Positions 25,060 to 35,011 of a stretch of 64,000 nt of DNA are shown here, one piece after another. Numbering within the stretch: position 1 is the first letter of the stretch; the number at the start of each line of letters is the position of its first letter. Made by a program: the position numbers and the translations under genes. Source of the stretch: Salegentibacter sp. R32 (GTDB lineage Bacteria; Bacteroidota; Bacteroidia; Flavobacteriales; Flavobacteriaceae); assembly GCF_008692195.1 (NCBI RefSeq), contig NZ_RXOM01000032.1:1-64000 (forward strand), in the 5' to 3' direction. The notes under the pieces are model-generated. The model did no database searches and was not told the DNA's origin. It saw nothing but the letters and a program-made list of their open reading frames with translations.

Positions 25060-26583
25060 TTAATCATTTGATAAAGGTAAGGCCGCAAGCTGTTCCTGTG
25101 GATAAGGTAGGTATTCTAAATCTGCAGAAAAAGTTCTGCCGTCATAACTTAATTCGCTGTAGTTGTTAAGGCGAATCATATCATAATATCGGATACCCCA
25201 TTCCATTGCTAATTCTGCAAATTTTTCATCCATTACATCTTTAGAAGTTACTGTTCCAAGATTGGAAAGTCCTGCTCTAGAACGTACTTGGTTCACAGCA
25301 TCGGCTGCACTTCCAGCATTCCCGGCAGCTCCTCTAGTTAAGGCTTCTGCATACATTAATAATACTTCTGCATAACGAATGACAATAAAGTTTTTTCCTG
25401 CACCATATACATTTTGGTCTTCTGGCACCTGGACGGAAGGTAGGTAATGTTTTCCACTGGAAAATAAGGCTCTTTCAAAATCATTGATGACATCTCCACT
25501 TTGGGTAGTATTGTTTACAAAATCCGGTAAATCTGTGTAACCCTCTTCGTTCAATTCTTGGATCCCCCTATCAGTAAACAATACACTGGTTTCTAGACGT
25601 GTGGTTTCATTTCTGTCTAACATGAATTTAATGTATTTCATGCTAGGTTCATAAAAACCCCATCCTGAACTTGCATTTTCTCTGGCCGGACTCCAGTTTT
25701 GTGGGCCAAACGGGTCATATTGATAATAAAAAGTACCCCCAACATCAGCTCCTAATTCATCATATTGCATTTCTAACAAAGATTCGTCACTTAGTTCACC
25801 TGGTGTTTTAAAAAGTTGATAGAAATCCGGATATAGGGAGAATTTACCACTACTGATGATTTCTCCACTAGCATCGGCTACGCCCTGATAATTTTCCATT
25901 TCTAAATTAGCTATTGCTTTTAATGCATAGGCGGTATAACGAGTGACCGCGCCTGGAAAATCTGTACGCTCATTAGGCCTTAGATTGGGAAGAAAAGGGA
26001 TGGCTTCGTCCATTTGATTTACAATAAATTGCATGATCTCTTCTTTGGAGGATACGCCGTTGGCTTCCACTTCTTCAAATGGATTATTGGTTTGATAAAT
26101 AAACGCATCTCCCCATGTTCTAGCAATATTTAGATGTAACCAAGCACGCAGCACTTTTACTTCTGCAATATATTGTTGTGCTCGTTCATCATCTTCTCCT
26201 TCGGTATACTCCCGGTAACGTTCTAATTGTATAATAGCGGTATTTAAATCGATAATATCAGAATAGTGTGCGTTCCATAAGGAATTATACATCCAATAAG
26301 ACTGACTATATATATATCTATCGGTATCGCTATAGGGTTGTTGGTCGCCTAGCCCTCCTGCATTTACATCGTCGCCACGTACTCCTAATAGAATTGGTTC
26401 TTCCCACCCTATCTTAGAAAAGACATTATAAGCACCTACCAATGCCTGACTCATTTCGGAGGCATCTGTATAGTCTAAGTCATTGGTGTTTAATTGACCA
26501 GTTCTTGTATCAAATTCATCGCTACAGGAGATGATGCTAATCGATAATCCAAGTAGTAATAAAAATTTATATGTTTTTTTCAT
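25060..26583 (-). CDS. susD: SusD-like nutrient-binding outer-membrane lipoprotein
   Basis: This 507-residue protein has a lipobox at C20 (ISIISCSDEFD). It has the RagB/SusD pattern: N-terminal helical TPR region with NDLDYTDASEMSQALVGAYN, LNTAIIQLERYREY, ARAWLHLNIARTWGD, and the C-terminal FIVIRYAEVLLMYAEALTRG and VNQVRSRAGLS segments. SusD lids the SusC channel and binds glycan at the surface. It starts 11 bp after the SusC gene. The gene symbol is used in the generic sense; the ligand is not necessarily starch. Confidence 0.94.
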   Translation of the reverse strand: MKKTYKFLLLLGLSISIISCSDEFDTRTGQLNTNDLDYTDASEMSQALVGAYNVFSKIGWEEPILLGVRGDDVNAGGLGDQQPYSDTDRYIYSQSYWMYNSLWNAHYSDIIDLNTAIIQLERYREYTEGEDDERAQQYIAEVKVLRAWLHLNIARTWGDAFIYQTNNPFEEVEANGVSSKEEIMQFIVNQMDEAIPFLPNLRPNERTDFPGAVTRYTAYALKAIANLEMENYQGVADASGEIISSGKFSLYPDFYQLFKTPGELSDESLLEMQYDELGADVGGTFYYQYDPFGPQNWSPARENASSGWGFYEPSMKYIKFMLDRNETTRLETSVLFTDRGIQELNEEGYTDLPDFVNNTTQSGDVINDFERALFSSGKHYLPSVQVPEDQNVYGAGKNFIVIRYAEVLLMYAEALTRGAAGNAGSAADAVNQVRSRAGLSNLGTVTSKDVMDEKFAELAMEWGIRYYDMIRLNNYSELSYDGRTFSADLEYLPYPQEQLAALPLSND

Positions 26584-26594
26584 AGTTGTATTTT

Positions 26595-29500
26595 TTAGAT
26601 TTTAACATTTAGCCCCACACTATAGCTCGAAGGTAGAGGGTAGGTTTGACGATCTACACCGTCGGTAATTTCCGGGGTAAATCCATTGTACTTAAAGAAA
26701 GTTAAAGGTCGCTCTGCTGTGAAATTTAATCGGATTTCAGGTAGTTTCGGAGAATTGATGGTATAACCTACTTGTAGGTTTTGAATTCTAAAGAAGTCTC
26801 CGTCCTCTATCCAAAAGTCACTTAGTTGTTGGTTCCACGATTTTCGAAGACCTGCAGAAGAAGGATAACTATTACTAGTGCCTTCTCCATGCCATCTGTT
26901 AATGGCTAAGTCTGCATCCATGTTAGTATCTTGTGTAAAAATGATTTCTCCTCTTTTTCGATTGAGAATTTTGTTACCTCCTTGACCATATACACTTAGT
27001 GAAAAGTCCCAATTTTTGTAATTCAGGTTTAAATTTCCTCCATAAGTGAATTTTGGCAGAAAGGACCCTAAAAACACCCTGTCTTCTTCATTAATAACCC
27101 CATCATTGTTTTGATCTTTAAAAATCAAATCTCCAGGCTGTAGCTGTGCTTCAGGATTATTTTCTACAAATGGATCAGCATTTACTTGTGCTTCATTCTG
27201 ATAAACCCCCACTACTTCTAGGCCGTAGAATGATTGTACTGGTTCTCCAACCACCGATCTCTGTCTAAATTCTGCAGAACCACTATTGATATAGCCTTGT
27301 TCGTTAATTATTTCAGTCACTTCATTTTTAATGGTCGTAAAATTACCTCCGATGGCATATCTAAAATCTTTTCCGATGTTATCACTCCAGTTTGTAGAAA
27401 GCTCCAAACCTTGGTTGCGGATAGTTCCAGCGTTTTGCCTTAGTACCTCATTGATGATAGGAATGGTAATAGGTAAAATAGCTTTGTTGGTATCTCTAAT
27501 GAAATAATCTGCATTTAAAGACAATCTGTTATTTAAATATTCAGTATCTAGCCCAAAGTTGAACTCTTCCACTACTTCCCATTCATTATCAGTATATACA
27601 GTAGAAGAAGTATATCCGTTATAGGGCTGTCCTCCAAAAATACTAAATACGTTATTGATTGTGTTAGATCCGGAACTTGCGTCTACATTGTCGTTACCTA
27701 ATTTACCATAACTGGCTCTTAGTTTAAGGAAGTTGATAGCATTACTATCTTTTAAAAAGTTTTCTTTAGAGATTACCCATCCAGTACCTACAGAAGGAAA
27801 AACTCCCCATTGATCCTTAGTAAATTTAGAAGAACCGTCGTAGCGTAGGGTTCCATATAACAAATATTTACTGTCATAGTTATAAGCAACTCTTCCAAAA
27901 AAGGATAGGCCATAAATTCTCTTTGCATTTTCGTTCACCCTATTGCTAAAGGAAGCAGGATCTGCAAAATCTAAATATTGACTAGTTTCTAACCGTATAC
28001 CTTTAATATCTCTTCCGGTTGCTTTAAAAGTATTTTCAGCTTCATCCCTATACGAGTGTCCTGCCATTACCGTAAGATTGTGGTCTCCAAAACTATTCTC
28101 GTAAGTTAAGGTATTGTCCCAATATTGATTAGAATAATTATTTTGCTCTCTTGTAATTTCGGAGAACCCTTCAGCATTGTTTCCTAATTCATAGGGTAAA
28201 TTTACATTATGTACTTCTATCGTGGAATAATCGTGACTGTATGAAGTTCTAAAGGTTAAAATATCTTTAACAATCTCTGTTTCTACGTACATATTTGCCA
28301 ATACTTTTCTTACCTTATTTTGATCTTTGTTGTACTGGGTATCTGTAAAAGGGTTTTGTGTACCTCTGTATCCTAACATTTGTGCATTAGAATATCGTAT
28401 GGGAGATGCTTCTGTATTCTGTTCGTCTATCACCGGCATGACAGGAACTGCGTGATATGCTTTAAACCATGCGGCATTTTCAGGGGCATATTGCGTGGCG
28501 TTACTAAAGATAAAACTACTTCCCGCTTTTACACGATCGGTAATATTTATATCTAGTTTTGAACGTAGGTTTAATCGTTCATATTCATTTTTCATATCAA
28601 GAATACCTTCTTGATTAAAATAATTAGCCCCTACGGAATAACTTGAGTTTTCTCCACCACCACTTACGTTAATCCCGTGGCTGGTGATGATACCTTCTCT
28701 TAGGATTTCGTCATACCAATCGGTATTTACAGCGGGAACATTAGGGTTAATTCTACTTCTTCCATAGCGTTGCATGGCGTTTAAGATAAATTGTGCATCG
28801 GGTTCAGATCCGGATTCATAAGCCATGGTAGCAAACTGTTCAGTATTTGCCATTTTTAAGACGTTTTGTGCAACTTGTACACCGGTATATCCGTCATACT
28901 CAATGGTGGTTTTTTGATTCCTTCTACCACCTTTGGTTTCAATAATTACTACCCCGTTCGCAGCACGGACTCCGTAGATAGCTGCTGAAGAGGCATCCTT
29001 TAATACGTTGATGGATTTGATATCTTTTGCATCTAAAAAATCTATATTGTTATAGAAAGCTCCATCTACCACATATAATACTTTAGAACTATCTGCATCG
29101 TATGAGCCTAATCCACGAATACGTACGGTAGGTGAAGCCCCGGGAGCCCCTGCAGAAACAATTTGTACTCCAGAAACTTTTCCTTGTACAGATTGCATTA
29201 CGTTAGAATTAGGTGTTTTTTGAATTTCTTCTGCTTCAATTGTCGCGATAGACCCTGTAAGATCTTCACGTTTTTGTTCTCCATAACCAACCACTACCAC
29301 TTCACTTAGTGATTCGGTATCTGCGTTAAGGGAAATATTAATAGTCTCCTGTTCATTCACTACAATTTCTTGAGCTTCGAAACCTACATAACTAAATACC
29401 AAGGTTTCCCCTGCTTCTATTTCGATTTCGTAATTACCATCAAAATCGGTGGTAGTACCTTTAGTAGTGTTTTGTACAGATACATTCGCTCCAGGTAATG

Positions 29501-29606
29501 GTAAACCATCATCTGCAGAAGTTACAGTACCTGTGACCGTCTTTTCTTGAGCAAATAGCGATAATCCCGTAAATAGGAAAAGCATTGCAAGTAAATTTGT
29601 TTTCAT
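26595..29606 (-). CDS. susC: SusC-like TonB-dependent outer-membrane transporter
   Basis: This 1003-residue protein has a signal peptide (ending LFAQ). It has a CarboxypepD_reg-like domain (about 21-100, TVTGTVTSADDGLPLPGANV ... YVGFEAQEIVV), the TonB-box-like EVVVVGYGEQKRED, a plug (GKVSGVQIVSAGAPGASP, VRIRGLGS, VLYVVDGA, INVLKDASSAAIYGVRAANG) and a long barrel ending YSVGLNVKI. It imports oligosaccharides with energy from TonB-ExbBD. It is the first gene of the PUL operon. The 295-bp region upstream holds an inverted repeat at 29880-29893 and lies between this gene and the regulator gene. Confidence 0.95.
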   Translation of the reverse strand: MKTNLLAMLFLFTGLSLFAQEKTVTGTVTSADDGLPLPGANVSVQNTTKGTTTDFDGNYEIEIEAGETLVFSYVGFEAQEIVVNEQETINISLNADTESLSEVVVVGYGEQKREDLTGSIATIEAEEIQKTPNSNVMQSVQGKVSGVQIVSAGAPGASPTVRIRGLGSYDADSSKVLYVVDGAFYNNIDFLDAKDIKSINVLKDASSAAIYGVRAANGVVIIETKGGRRNQKTTIEYDGYTGVQVAQNVLKMANTEQFATMAYESGSEPDAQFILNAMQRYGRSRINPNVPAVNTDWYDEILREGIITSHGINVSGGGENSSYSVGANYFNQEGILDMKNEYERLNLRSKLDINITDRVKAGSSFIFSNATQYAPENAAWFKAYHAVPVMPVIDEQNTEASPIRYSNAQMLGYRGTQNPFTDTQYNKDQNKVRKVLANMYVETEIVKDILTFRTSYSHDYSTIEVHNVNLPYELGNNAEGFSEITREQNNYSNQYWDNTLTYENSFGDHNLTVMAGHSYRDEAENTFKATGRDIKGIRLETSQYLDFADPASFSNRVNENAKRIYGLSFFGRVAYNYDSKYLLYGTLRYDGSSKFTKDQWGVFPSVGTGWVISKENFLKDSNAINFLKLRASYGKLGNDNVDASSGSNTINNVFSIFGGQPYNGYTSSTVYTDNEWEVVEEFNFGLDTEYLNNRLSLNADYFIRDTNKAILPITIPIINEVLRQNAGTIRNQGLELSTNWSDNIGKDFRYAIGGNFTTIKNEVTEIINEQGYINSGSAEFRQRSVVGEPVQSFYGLEVVGVYQNEAQVNADPFVENNPEAQLQPGDLIFKDQNNDGVINEEDRVFLGSFLPKFTYGGNLNLNYKNWDFSLSVYGQGGNKILNRKRGEIIFTQDTNMDADLAINRWHGEGTSNSYPSSAGLRKSWNQQLSDFWIEDGDFFRIQNLQVGYTINSPKLPEIRLNFTAERPLTFFKYNGFTPEITDGVDRQTYPLPSSYSVGLNVKI

Positions 29607-29879
29607 GTGTGTTTAAATAGCTTTTAAATTAATAAAGATTATTAACCTTTTAATTTTCATGTAATATTTTAAACATATGTTAAAAATAAGGCTGAAATAT
29701 TGTCAAATTTATAAAGCTGTTCTTTTTAGGAAAGATTTTGAGATATAACTAAACTCATCAAAATTTAATGTATGATTAATTGTTTGATTTTTAATTATTT
29801 AAATATAAAATTGATGTATGATTGAGTTTAAGAAAATGGTATTTGATGAGTTATTGATGAGTCTTAATTATGTTAATTA

Positions 29880-29893
29880 TAACGTTTTCGTTA
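29880..29893. promoter_or_regulatory. Inverted repeat upstream of the susC operon
   Basis: taacg and cgtta are exact inverted half-sites with a 4-nt spacer. It lies about 275 bp before the susC start and 9 bp after the regulator gene stop. It shares the ACGTTTTCG core with the 6940-6959 palindrome. Confidence 0.35.
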
Positions 29894-29901
29894 CAAATGT
29901 T

Positions 29902-32676
29902 TTAATCAATAGAGAGTAAAAACTTAACTAAATTGTCTTTTTTATCAAGGTTAAGCTTTTTTCTAAGTCTATAACGATGTAGTTCTACACTTCTGTAGGT
30001 TATGCCAATTAAAGGGGCAATTTCTTTAGAACTTAGGTTCATTTTTAAATAAGCACAAAGTTTTAAATCTTTTGGGGTAAGTTCTGGAAACTCTTTTTGG
30101 AGTTTCTTGAAAAAATTATCGTGCACTTCATTAAAATTTCTTTCAAATAATTTCCAGTCATCTTCTGAGTGGGATTGTTTTTCTTTAAACCTGTTTAGTC
30201 TATCATAAAGTTTACTATGTTCTTTTTTAATTTCTTCTTTATTAATTTCTCTTTCAAGTTGATTTAAAATTTCTTCTTTTTTTGCCATACTGGCTGCATA
30301 GGTAGCCAGTTCCCGTCGTTTTGAATCTAATTGTTCCCGTAACTGTTTCTTTTCTAAATCTGCCAGTCTCTTGTTGCTTTCAATTTTTTCTTCTTTAAGT
30401 TGCAATTCATTTTTATAAGCTACTTCTCTTTCAAAACGCTTTTGTTTTCTAGTATATCTTCTTTTGTTGTAGATATGAACTATATAAAAACAAAGAAGAA
30501 TAAAAAAAATGTAGCCAATAATGGCTTGAATGCTAAAATACCAAGGGGGTAAAATTGTAAATTTATAGGATATAGCTTTACCTTCGTAATTTCCTGAAAG
30601 GTTCTTTACCAATAACTTATAATCGCCCCGGGGTAAATTTTCAAAAGTTATGTTGTTCGAATTTATTGTTTGCCAGCCTTGGTCGTAACCTTCTAATTTG
30701 TATTTAAAGGTATGCTGAAGGTAATTGGCAGGTTTGTGATTGGTTAGTGAAAAACTAATAGAATTTTTTTTGTAGGGAATTTTATAAAGACTATCGATTT
30801 TTTTTAGCTCACCGTTTATAGTTAAGCTAGAGATAGCAGGAGCAGTTTTGTCTTGGACCTCAATATTTTGGTTGGTCATATCTATTAATAAATAACCATC
30901 ATCTAAAAAAAGATAGATAGAATCGTTAATAGCTTTCGCAAAATCAAAATCCTGAACCAGTTTGTTTTCAGTTATTTTGGAAGAAAGTTGTAGGGTTTTA
31001 TTAGCTGAAATATCTAATATGTTTACACGGTTTCCTTCCTTTGTCACGATAAACTTGTCCTGAAAGGCCATCACATCATCTAGCGGCATTAACTTTTCAG
31101 TTAAGATTTCATCTTTTATAATGGTATCGTTAACGATATCATATTTAAAAACTTCTTTTTCTCCTGTTAAAAATAATTCATCATTTAGCTCAAAAATATG
31201 CTTGTATTTCTGTTGAGGATAGTATTTATTTTCAATTAAGTTTTCTCCATCTTGCTTAAATTGATAAACTCCGTTATGAGGAGACACGATCCAAAAATTA
31301 TTTTTCTTATCTAGAGCCAGTTCATTTACTCGATAATTGGCTTGTTGAAAATGACTAATTTTCCATTTCCAACCCATTTTACTTCTAGTGTATTTACTTA
31401 TCCCCGAATAATTACCCTGAATAAATTCATTAGGGTTTTTGGTAGTGATTAATCGAGTTCCTCCACTAATCACGCTAAGCAATTCAAAAACGTTATTTTT
31501 GATAAGAAAGGTTCCGTTGTTATGGCCGCAAATAATTTCATTACCAATTTGGGTTAAGTTCCATACTTGCCCATTAGAGTTTTCAATAAAAGTAAGTTGA
31601 TTATTTTCTTTTTTAAATACGCCGTGGTTACTGCCTAAATATTCAAGGTCAGGATTTTGTTTACTTTTTTCAATGGCATAGAGTGTTCCTAATTTTCCGC
31701 TTTTGTCATTAAAAGCATAGAGTGGTGAGCTTAAATAAATACAAGCAAAGCCATTATCCAGCCCTAACCATAAATTCCCCGAAGCATCTTCATATTGACT
31801 TAATACCGTGTTGTTTAATAATCCGTTATTGGTGTTAATCGTGTATAAAAGTTCTCGTTGCTTGTTAAGAATTAATAAACCATTATTAATAGTTCCAATG
31901 CAAAGTTTTTGATTTACAATACTTAAATTATTAATCTCAATTCCATCAATAATCGGACTGTCTTTATCTAACCATTTGGTGAGTTGGTTGTCTTTATAGA
32001 GATATATACCGTGAAGTTGTGTTCCCAACAGGAAACCATCTTCATAAGCTGCCATCGATTGGATGGTATAATCGTGTAAAGGTTTACCCCACTCTTCATA
32101 AACAAATTGATTGTTTTTTAATTGGTAAACTCCTCCATATTTACTGGCAAGGTAAATAGTATTGTTAAAATTATAGGTGAAGATGGCTGAAACTTCAGGA
32201 AAAGGAATCTTTCGTATTTCTCTGTTTTTTTTATTGAAAAGATACATCCCTTTAAAAGATTGAAATACAATATCTTCTTTAAATTTATAAATTTTCCAAA
32301 TAGCATCGTTTTTAAAGAAATCAACCGAAAGCTCTTCGCTTAAGCTTTTATAAACCAACTGATTTTTATCGTTATGCAGCCAATAGCCAAATTCTTGGTA
32401 AGCTCCGGTAAATAAAGTATCTTCTATAACTTCAGAAGATCGAATAACTAGATTGTTGGGTAATTCATACTTTTTCCATTCGTTTCCATTATATTCAAGA
32501 AGCTTGTAATTGTTGGCCGTATAAATAGTACCCGATTTATCTTGTGTGATATCCCAGTTGGCATTTTCCCCTTGATAATCATTTTTTGTGTAATTTTTGA
32601 AAAAAGGAGTGGTTTGCTGGGCTAGCAAAAGTTGAGAAAAGAAAAATATAAAGCTAAATAAGCTGTATCTCATCAT
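29902..32676 (-). CDS. Membrane-anchored propeller sensor with LuxR-type DNA-binding domain (PUL regulator)
   Basis: This 924-residue protein has a signal peptide, then a periplasmic two-component-regulator-type beta-propeller with repeated W/Y-G-(x)-L blades (GNLWLGLDNG near 295), and a Y_Y_Y (triple tyrosine) domain near 640-710 (FKYKLEGYDQGW). One membrane span lies at about 713-735 (IQAIIGYIFFILLCFYIVH). A long coiled coil follows (about 745-840), then a C-terminal LuxR-type HTH (LTPKDLKLCAYLKMNLSSKEIAPLIGI, about 865-920). There is no histidine kinase or receiver, so it signals directly from periplasm to DNA. It lies just upstream of and co-oriented with susC. A -7 box TATATTTG precedes it. 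Confidence 0.85.
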   Translation of the reverse strand: MMRYSLFSFIFFFSQLLLAQQTTPFFKNYTKNDYQGENANWDITQDKSGTIYTANNYKLLEYNGNEWKKYELPNNLVIRSSEVIEDTLFTGAYQEFGYWLHNDKNQLVYKSLSEELSVDFFKNDAIWKIYKFKEDIVFQSFKGMYLFNKKNREIRKIPFPEVSAIFTYNFNNTIYLASKYGGVYQLKNNQFVYEEWGKPLHDYTIQSMAAYEDGFLLGTQLHGIYLYKDNQLTKWLDKDSPIIDGIEINNLSIVNQKLCIGTINNGLLILNKQRELLYTINTNNGLLNNTVLSQYEDASGNLWLGLDNGFACIYLSSPLYAFNDKSGKLGTLYAIEKSKQNPDLEYLGSNHGVFKKENNQLTFIENSNGQVWNLTQIGNEIICGHNNGTFLIKNNVFELLSVISGGTRLITTKNPNEFIQGNYSGISKYTRSKMGWKWKISHFQQANYRVNELALDKKNNFWIVSPHNGVYQFKQDGENLIENKYYPQQKYKHIFELNDELFLTGEKEVFKYDIVNDTIIKDEILTEKLMPLDDVMAFQDKFIVTKEGNRVNILDISANKTLQLSSKITENKLVQDFDFAKAINDSIYLFLDDGYLLIDMTNQNIEVQDKTAPAISSLTINGELKKIDSLYKIPYKKNSISFSLTNHKPANYLQHTFKYKLEGYDQGWQTINSNNITFENLPRGDYKLLVKNLSGNYEGKAISYKFTILPPWYFSIQAIIGYIFFILLCFYIVHIYNKRRYTRKQKRFEREVAYKNELQLKEEKIESNKRLADLEKKQLREQLDSKRRELATYAASMAKKEEILNQLEREINKEEIKKEHSKLYDRLNRFKEKQSHSEDDWKLFERNFNEVHDNFFKKLQKEFPELTPKDLKLCAYLKMNLSSKEIAPLIGITYRSVELHRYRLRKKLNLDKKDNLVKFLLSID

Positions 32677-32697
32677 TACAAATTGGGGTCATTATTC

Positions 32698-32705
32698 CAA
32701 ATATA
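32698..32705 (-). promoter_or_regulatory. Candidate -7 box of the PUL regulator gene
   Basis: The minus-strand TATATTTG matches TAnnTTTG, 22-29 bp before the start codon. Confidence 0.4.
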
Positions 32706-32745
32706 GTTAAAACCTATAAAATTAAACTATGGAAGAATTTAGAGA

Positions 32746-33195
32746 TTAGTTAAGGTTTCGTTTTTTTATGAAGAATTTTTTCAGCAAGCTAGAAGCTTCT
32801 TCTTCTAGTAAACCTTCAGTGATTTTTGTTTTGGGATGTAATTTTCCTCCCATTACCCGATAACCACGGTGCTCATCTTTAGCTGCAAAAACAATTCTTG
32901 AAATTTGACTCCAATACAAAGCACCCGCACACATTTGGCAAGGTTCTAAGGTGACGTAAAGCGTACAGTTAATTAAATATTTTCCGCCTAAATAATTGGC
33001 TGCTGCGGTAATGGCTTGCATTTCTGCATGTGCGGTTACATCGTTCAGCATTTCAGTAAGATTATGGCCACGGGCAATTACCGTATTATTGCTTACAATG
33101 ATAGCGCCCACGGGAATCTCGTTACGCTTGTAAGCTTCTTGCGCTTCTTCAAGCGCCTTTTTCATAAAATAAGTATCGTCAAAAGGAGTTAACAT
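32746..33195 (-). CDS. tadA: tRNA-specific adenosine deaminase
   Basis: This 149-residue cytidine/deoxycytidylate-deaminase-fold enzyme converts A34 to inosine in tRNA-Arg(ACG). The zinc site is visible as H56 with catalytic E58 (AHAEMQAI) and C86/C89 (LEPCQMCAGAL). The substrate-loop YWSQISRIVF and the N-terminal FDDTYFMKKAL are typical of TadA in this group and support the chosen start. It is divergent from dxs with only 37 bp between start codons. A -7-like box (TATTTTTG on the minus strand) lies 5 bp before the ATG. Confidence 0.94.
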   Translation of the reverse strand: MLTPFDDTYFMKKALEEAQEAYKRNEIPVGAIIVSNNTVIARGHNLTEMLNDVTAHAEMQAITAAANYLGGKYLINCTLYVTLEPCQMCAGALYWSQISRIVFAAKDEHRGYRVMGGKLHPKTKITEGLLEEEASSLLKKFFIKKRNLN

Positions 33196-33199
33196 AACT

Positions 33200-33207
33200 C
33201 AAAAATA
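33200..33207 (-). promoter_or_regulatory. Candidate -7 box of tadA
   Basis: The minus-strand TATTTTTG fits TAnnTTTG and lies 5-12 bp before the tadA ATG, which would put the transcript start at or near the start codon. Confidence 0.4.
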
Positions 33208-33220
33208 CAATTTCAAACTT

Positions 33221-33228
33221 TACCTTTG
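33221..33228 (+). promoter_or_regulatory. Candidate -7 box of dxs
   Basis: TACCTTTG fits TAnnTTTG and lies 4 bp before the dxs ATG, again predicting almost no 5' leader. Confidence 0.4.
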
Positions 33229-33232
33229 CCTG

Positions 33233-35011
33233 ATGGTATCAAAATTATTGCAAAATATAAATTCTCCAGAAGACTTGCGAAAGCTCGATAAAAACAAGTT
33301 GACACAAGTTGCCAAAGAACTTCGGGAATTTATTATCGATATTGTGGCCACCAAGGAGGGACATTTGGGAGCGAGTTTAGGCGTAGTAGAATTAACCATT
33401 GCCTTGCACTATTATTTTAATACACCGGATGATTTATTGGTTTGGGATGTAGGGCATCAGGCTTACGGACATAAAATTTTAACAGGAAGGCGTGCTGTTT
33501 TCGGTACTAATAGAAAATTGAATGGTCTTAGTGGTTTCCCTAAACGAGGTGAAAGTGAATACGATACTTTTGGGGTAGGGCATAGCTCTACTTCGATTTC
33601 TGCGGCTTTGGGAATGGCGATAGCTTCTAAATTAAATAAAAATTCTACCAAAAATCATATCGCAGTAATAGGAGACGCTTCCATTGCTAGTGGGATGGCA
33701 TTTGAAGGCCTCAACCATGCTGGGGTGACCGATGCTAATTTATGGGTAATTTTAAATGACAATGCGATTGGGATTGACCCGAGTGTAGGGGCGTTAAAAG
33801 AATATTTGTCGAAATCTAAAATTGGAATTAAACCGAAACAGGATAATATTATTGAAGCCTTGAATTTTCACTATTCCGGTCCGATTGATGGGCATGATTT
33901 TGATTCAATTTTTAGAGCTTTTGAAGAATTAGAAAGAGTAGAAGGGCCTAAGTTTCTTCATGTAATTACCAAAAAAGGAAAAGGGCTTCAGCAGGCGGAA
34001 GAAAATCAAGTCACTTATCATGCTCCTGGGAAATTCGATAAAACGACAGGTGAATTGCTCCCAAACAACAATGAAGATTTACCGCCAAAATTTCAAGATG
34101 TTTTTGGGTTAACCCTGGTTGAATTGGCGAAAATGAATGAAGAAATTATAGGGATTACTCCGGCAATGCCCACAGGAAGCTCACTAAAATATATGATGGA
34201 AGAATTTCCTCATCGAGCCTTCGATGTAGGAATTGCTGAACAGCATGCAGTCACACTTGCAGCAGGAATGGCAACTCAAGGGAAAATCGTTTTTTGTACC
34301 ATTTATTCTACGTTTTTACAGCGTGCTTACGACCAATTAATCCATGATGTGGCTCTGCAAAAATTACCGGTGATTTTTTGTATTGACCGTGCCGGTTTGG
34401 TGGGGGAAGATGGAGCGACACATCACGGTGTTTTTGATATCGCTTATTTACGCTGCATTCCTCATTTAATTATTGCCACTCCTAGTGACGAAATTGAACT
34501 TCGGAATATTTTATATACGGCCTCTTTGGGGTTAGAAAATCCAATAGCCATTCGATATCCTAGAGGTCGGGGAACGATGGTAGATTGGCAAAAAGAATTT
34601 CAGCAAATAACAATAGGAAAAGGAAAACAACTTAAAACTGGAAACGAGATTGCTGTTATTTCCATAGGAACCATTAGGGCTGAAGTAGAAAAAGCGCTTG
34701 GGGCATTAGATGAACCTGAAAAAATAGCTCATTATGATTTAGGTTTTGTAAAACCTTTAGATGAAGAATTGTTAACCGAAATTTTTCAGCAATATAACAC
34801 CATAATTACGGTAGAAGATGGGATTATTTCCGGTGGGGCAGGAGAAGCAATTTTAGCATTTGCCCAACGGCATCAATTCACTTCAAGTATTATCAATTTA
34901 GGTATTCCTGATGCGTTTATCGAGCAAGGAACTACTGAGGAATTAAAAAATTTGGCAGGTATTTCTGCTGAAAAGATTAAAAGAAGAATAGACATATGTT
35001 TAAAACAATAA
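33233..35011 (+). CDS. dxs: 1-deoxy-D-xylulose-5-phosphate synthase
   Basis: This 592-residue thiamine-diphosphate enzyme condenses pyruvate and glyceraldehyde-3-phosphate in the first step of the MEP isoprenoid pathway. Visible features are the N-terminal INSPEDLRKL and GHLGASLGVVELTIALHY, VWDVGHQAYGHKILTGR, the ThDP/Mg site GDASIASGMAFEGLNHAG ... NDN, the catalytic FDVGIAEQHAVTLAAGMA, and DRAGLVGEDGATHHGVFD. Length is somewhat below the usual 620-640 because the central region is short, as in several Bacteroidota. Cytoplasmic; the gene is monocistronic here. Confidence 0.95.
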   Translation: MVSKLLQNINSPEDLRKLDKNKLTQVAKELREFIIDIVATKEGHLGASLGVVELTIALHYYFNTPDDLLVWDVGHQAYGHKILTGRRAVFGTNRKLNGLSGFPKRGESEYDTFGVGHSSTSISAALGMAIASKLNKNSTKNHIAVIGDASIASGMAFEGLNHAGVTDANLWVILNDNAIGIDPSVGALKEYLSKSKIGIKPKQDNIIEALNFHYSGPIDGHDFDSIFRAFEELERVEGPKFLHVITKKGKGLQQAEENQVTYHAPGKFDKTTGELLPNNNEDLPPKFQDVFGLTLVELAKMNEEIIGITPAMPTGSSLKYMMEEFPHRAFDVGIAEQHAVTLAAGMATQGKIVFCTIYSTFLQRAYDQLIHDVALQKLPVIFCIDRAGLVGEDGATHHGVFDIAYLRCIPHLIIATPSDEIELRNILYTASLGLENPIAIRYPRGRGTMVDWQKEFQQITIGKGKQLKTGNEIAVISIGTIRAEVEKALGALDEPEKIAHYDLGFVKPLDEELLTEIFQQYNTIITVEDGIISGGAGEAILAFAQRHQFTSSIINLGIPDAFIEQGTTEELKNLAGISAEKIKRRIDICLKQ

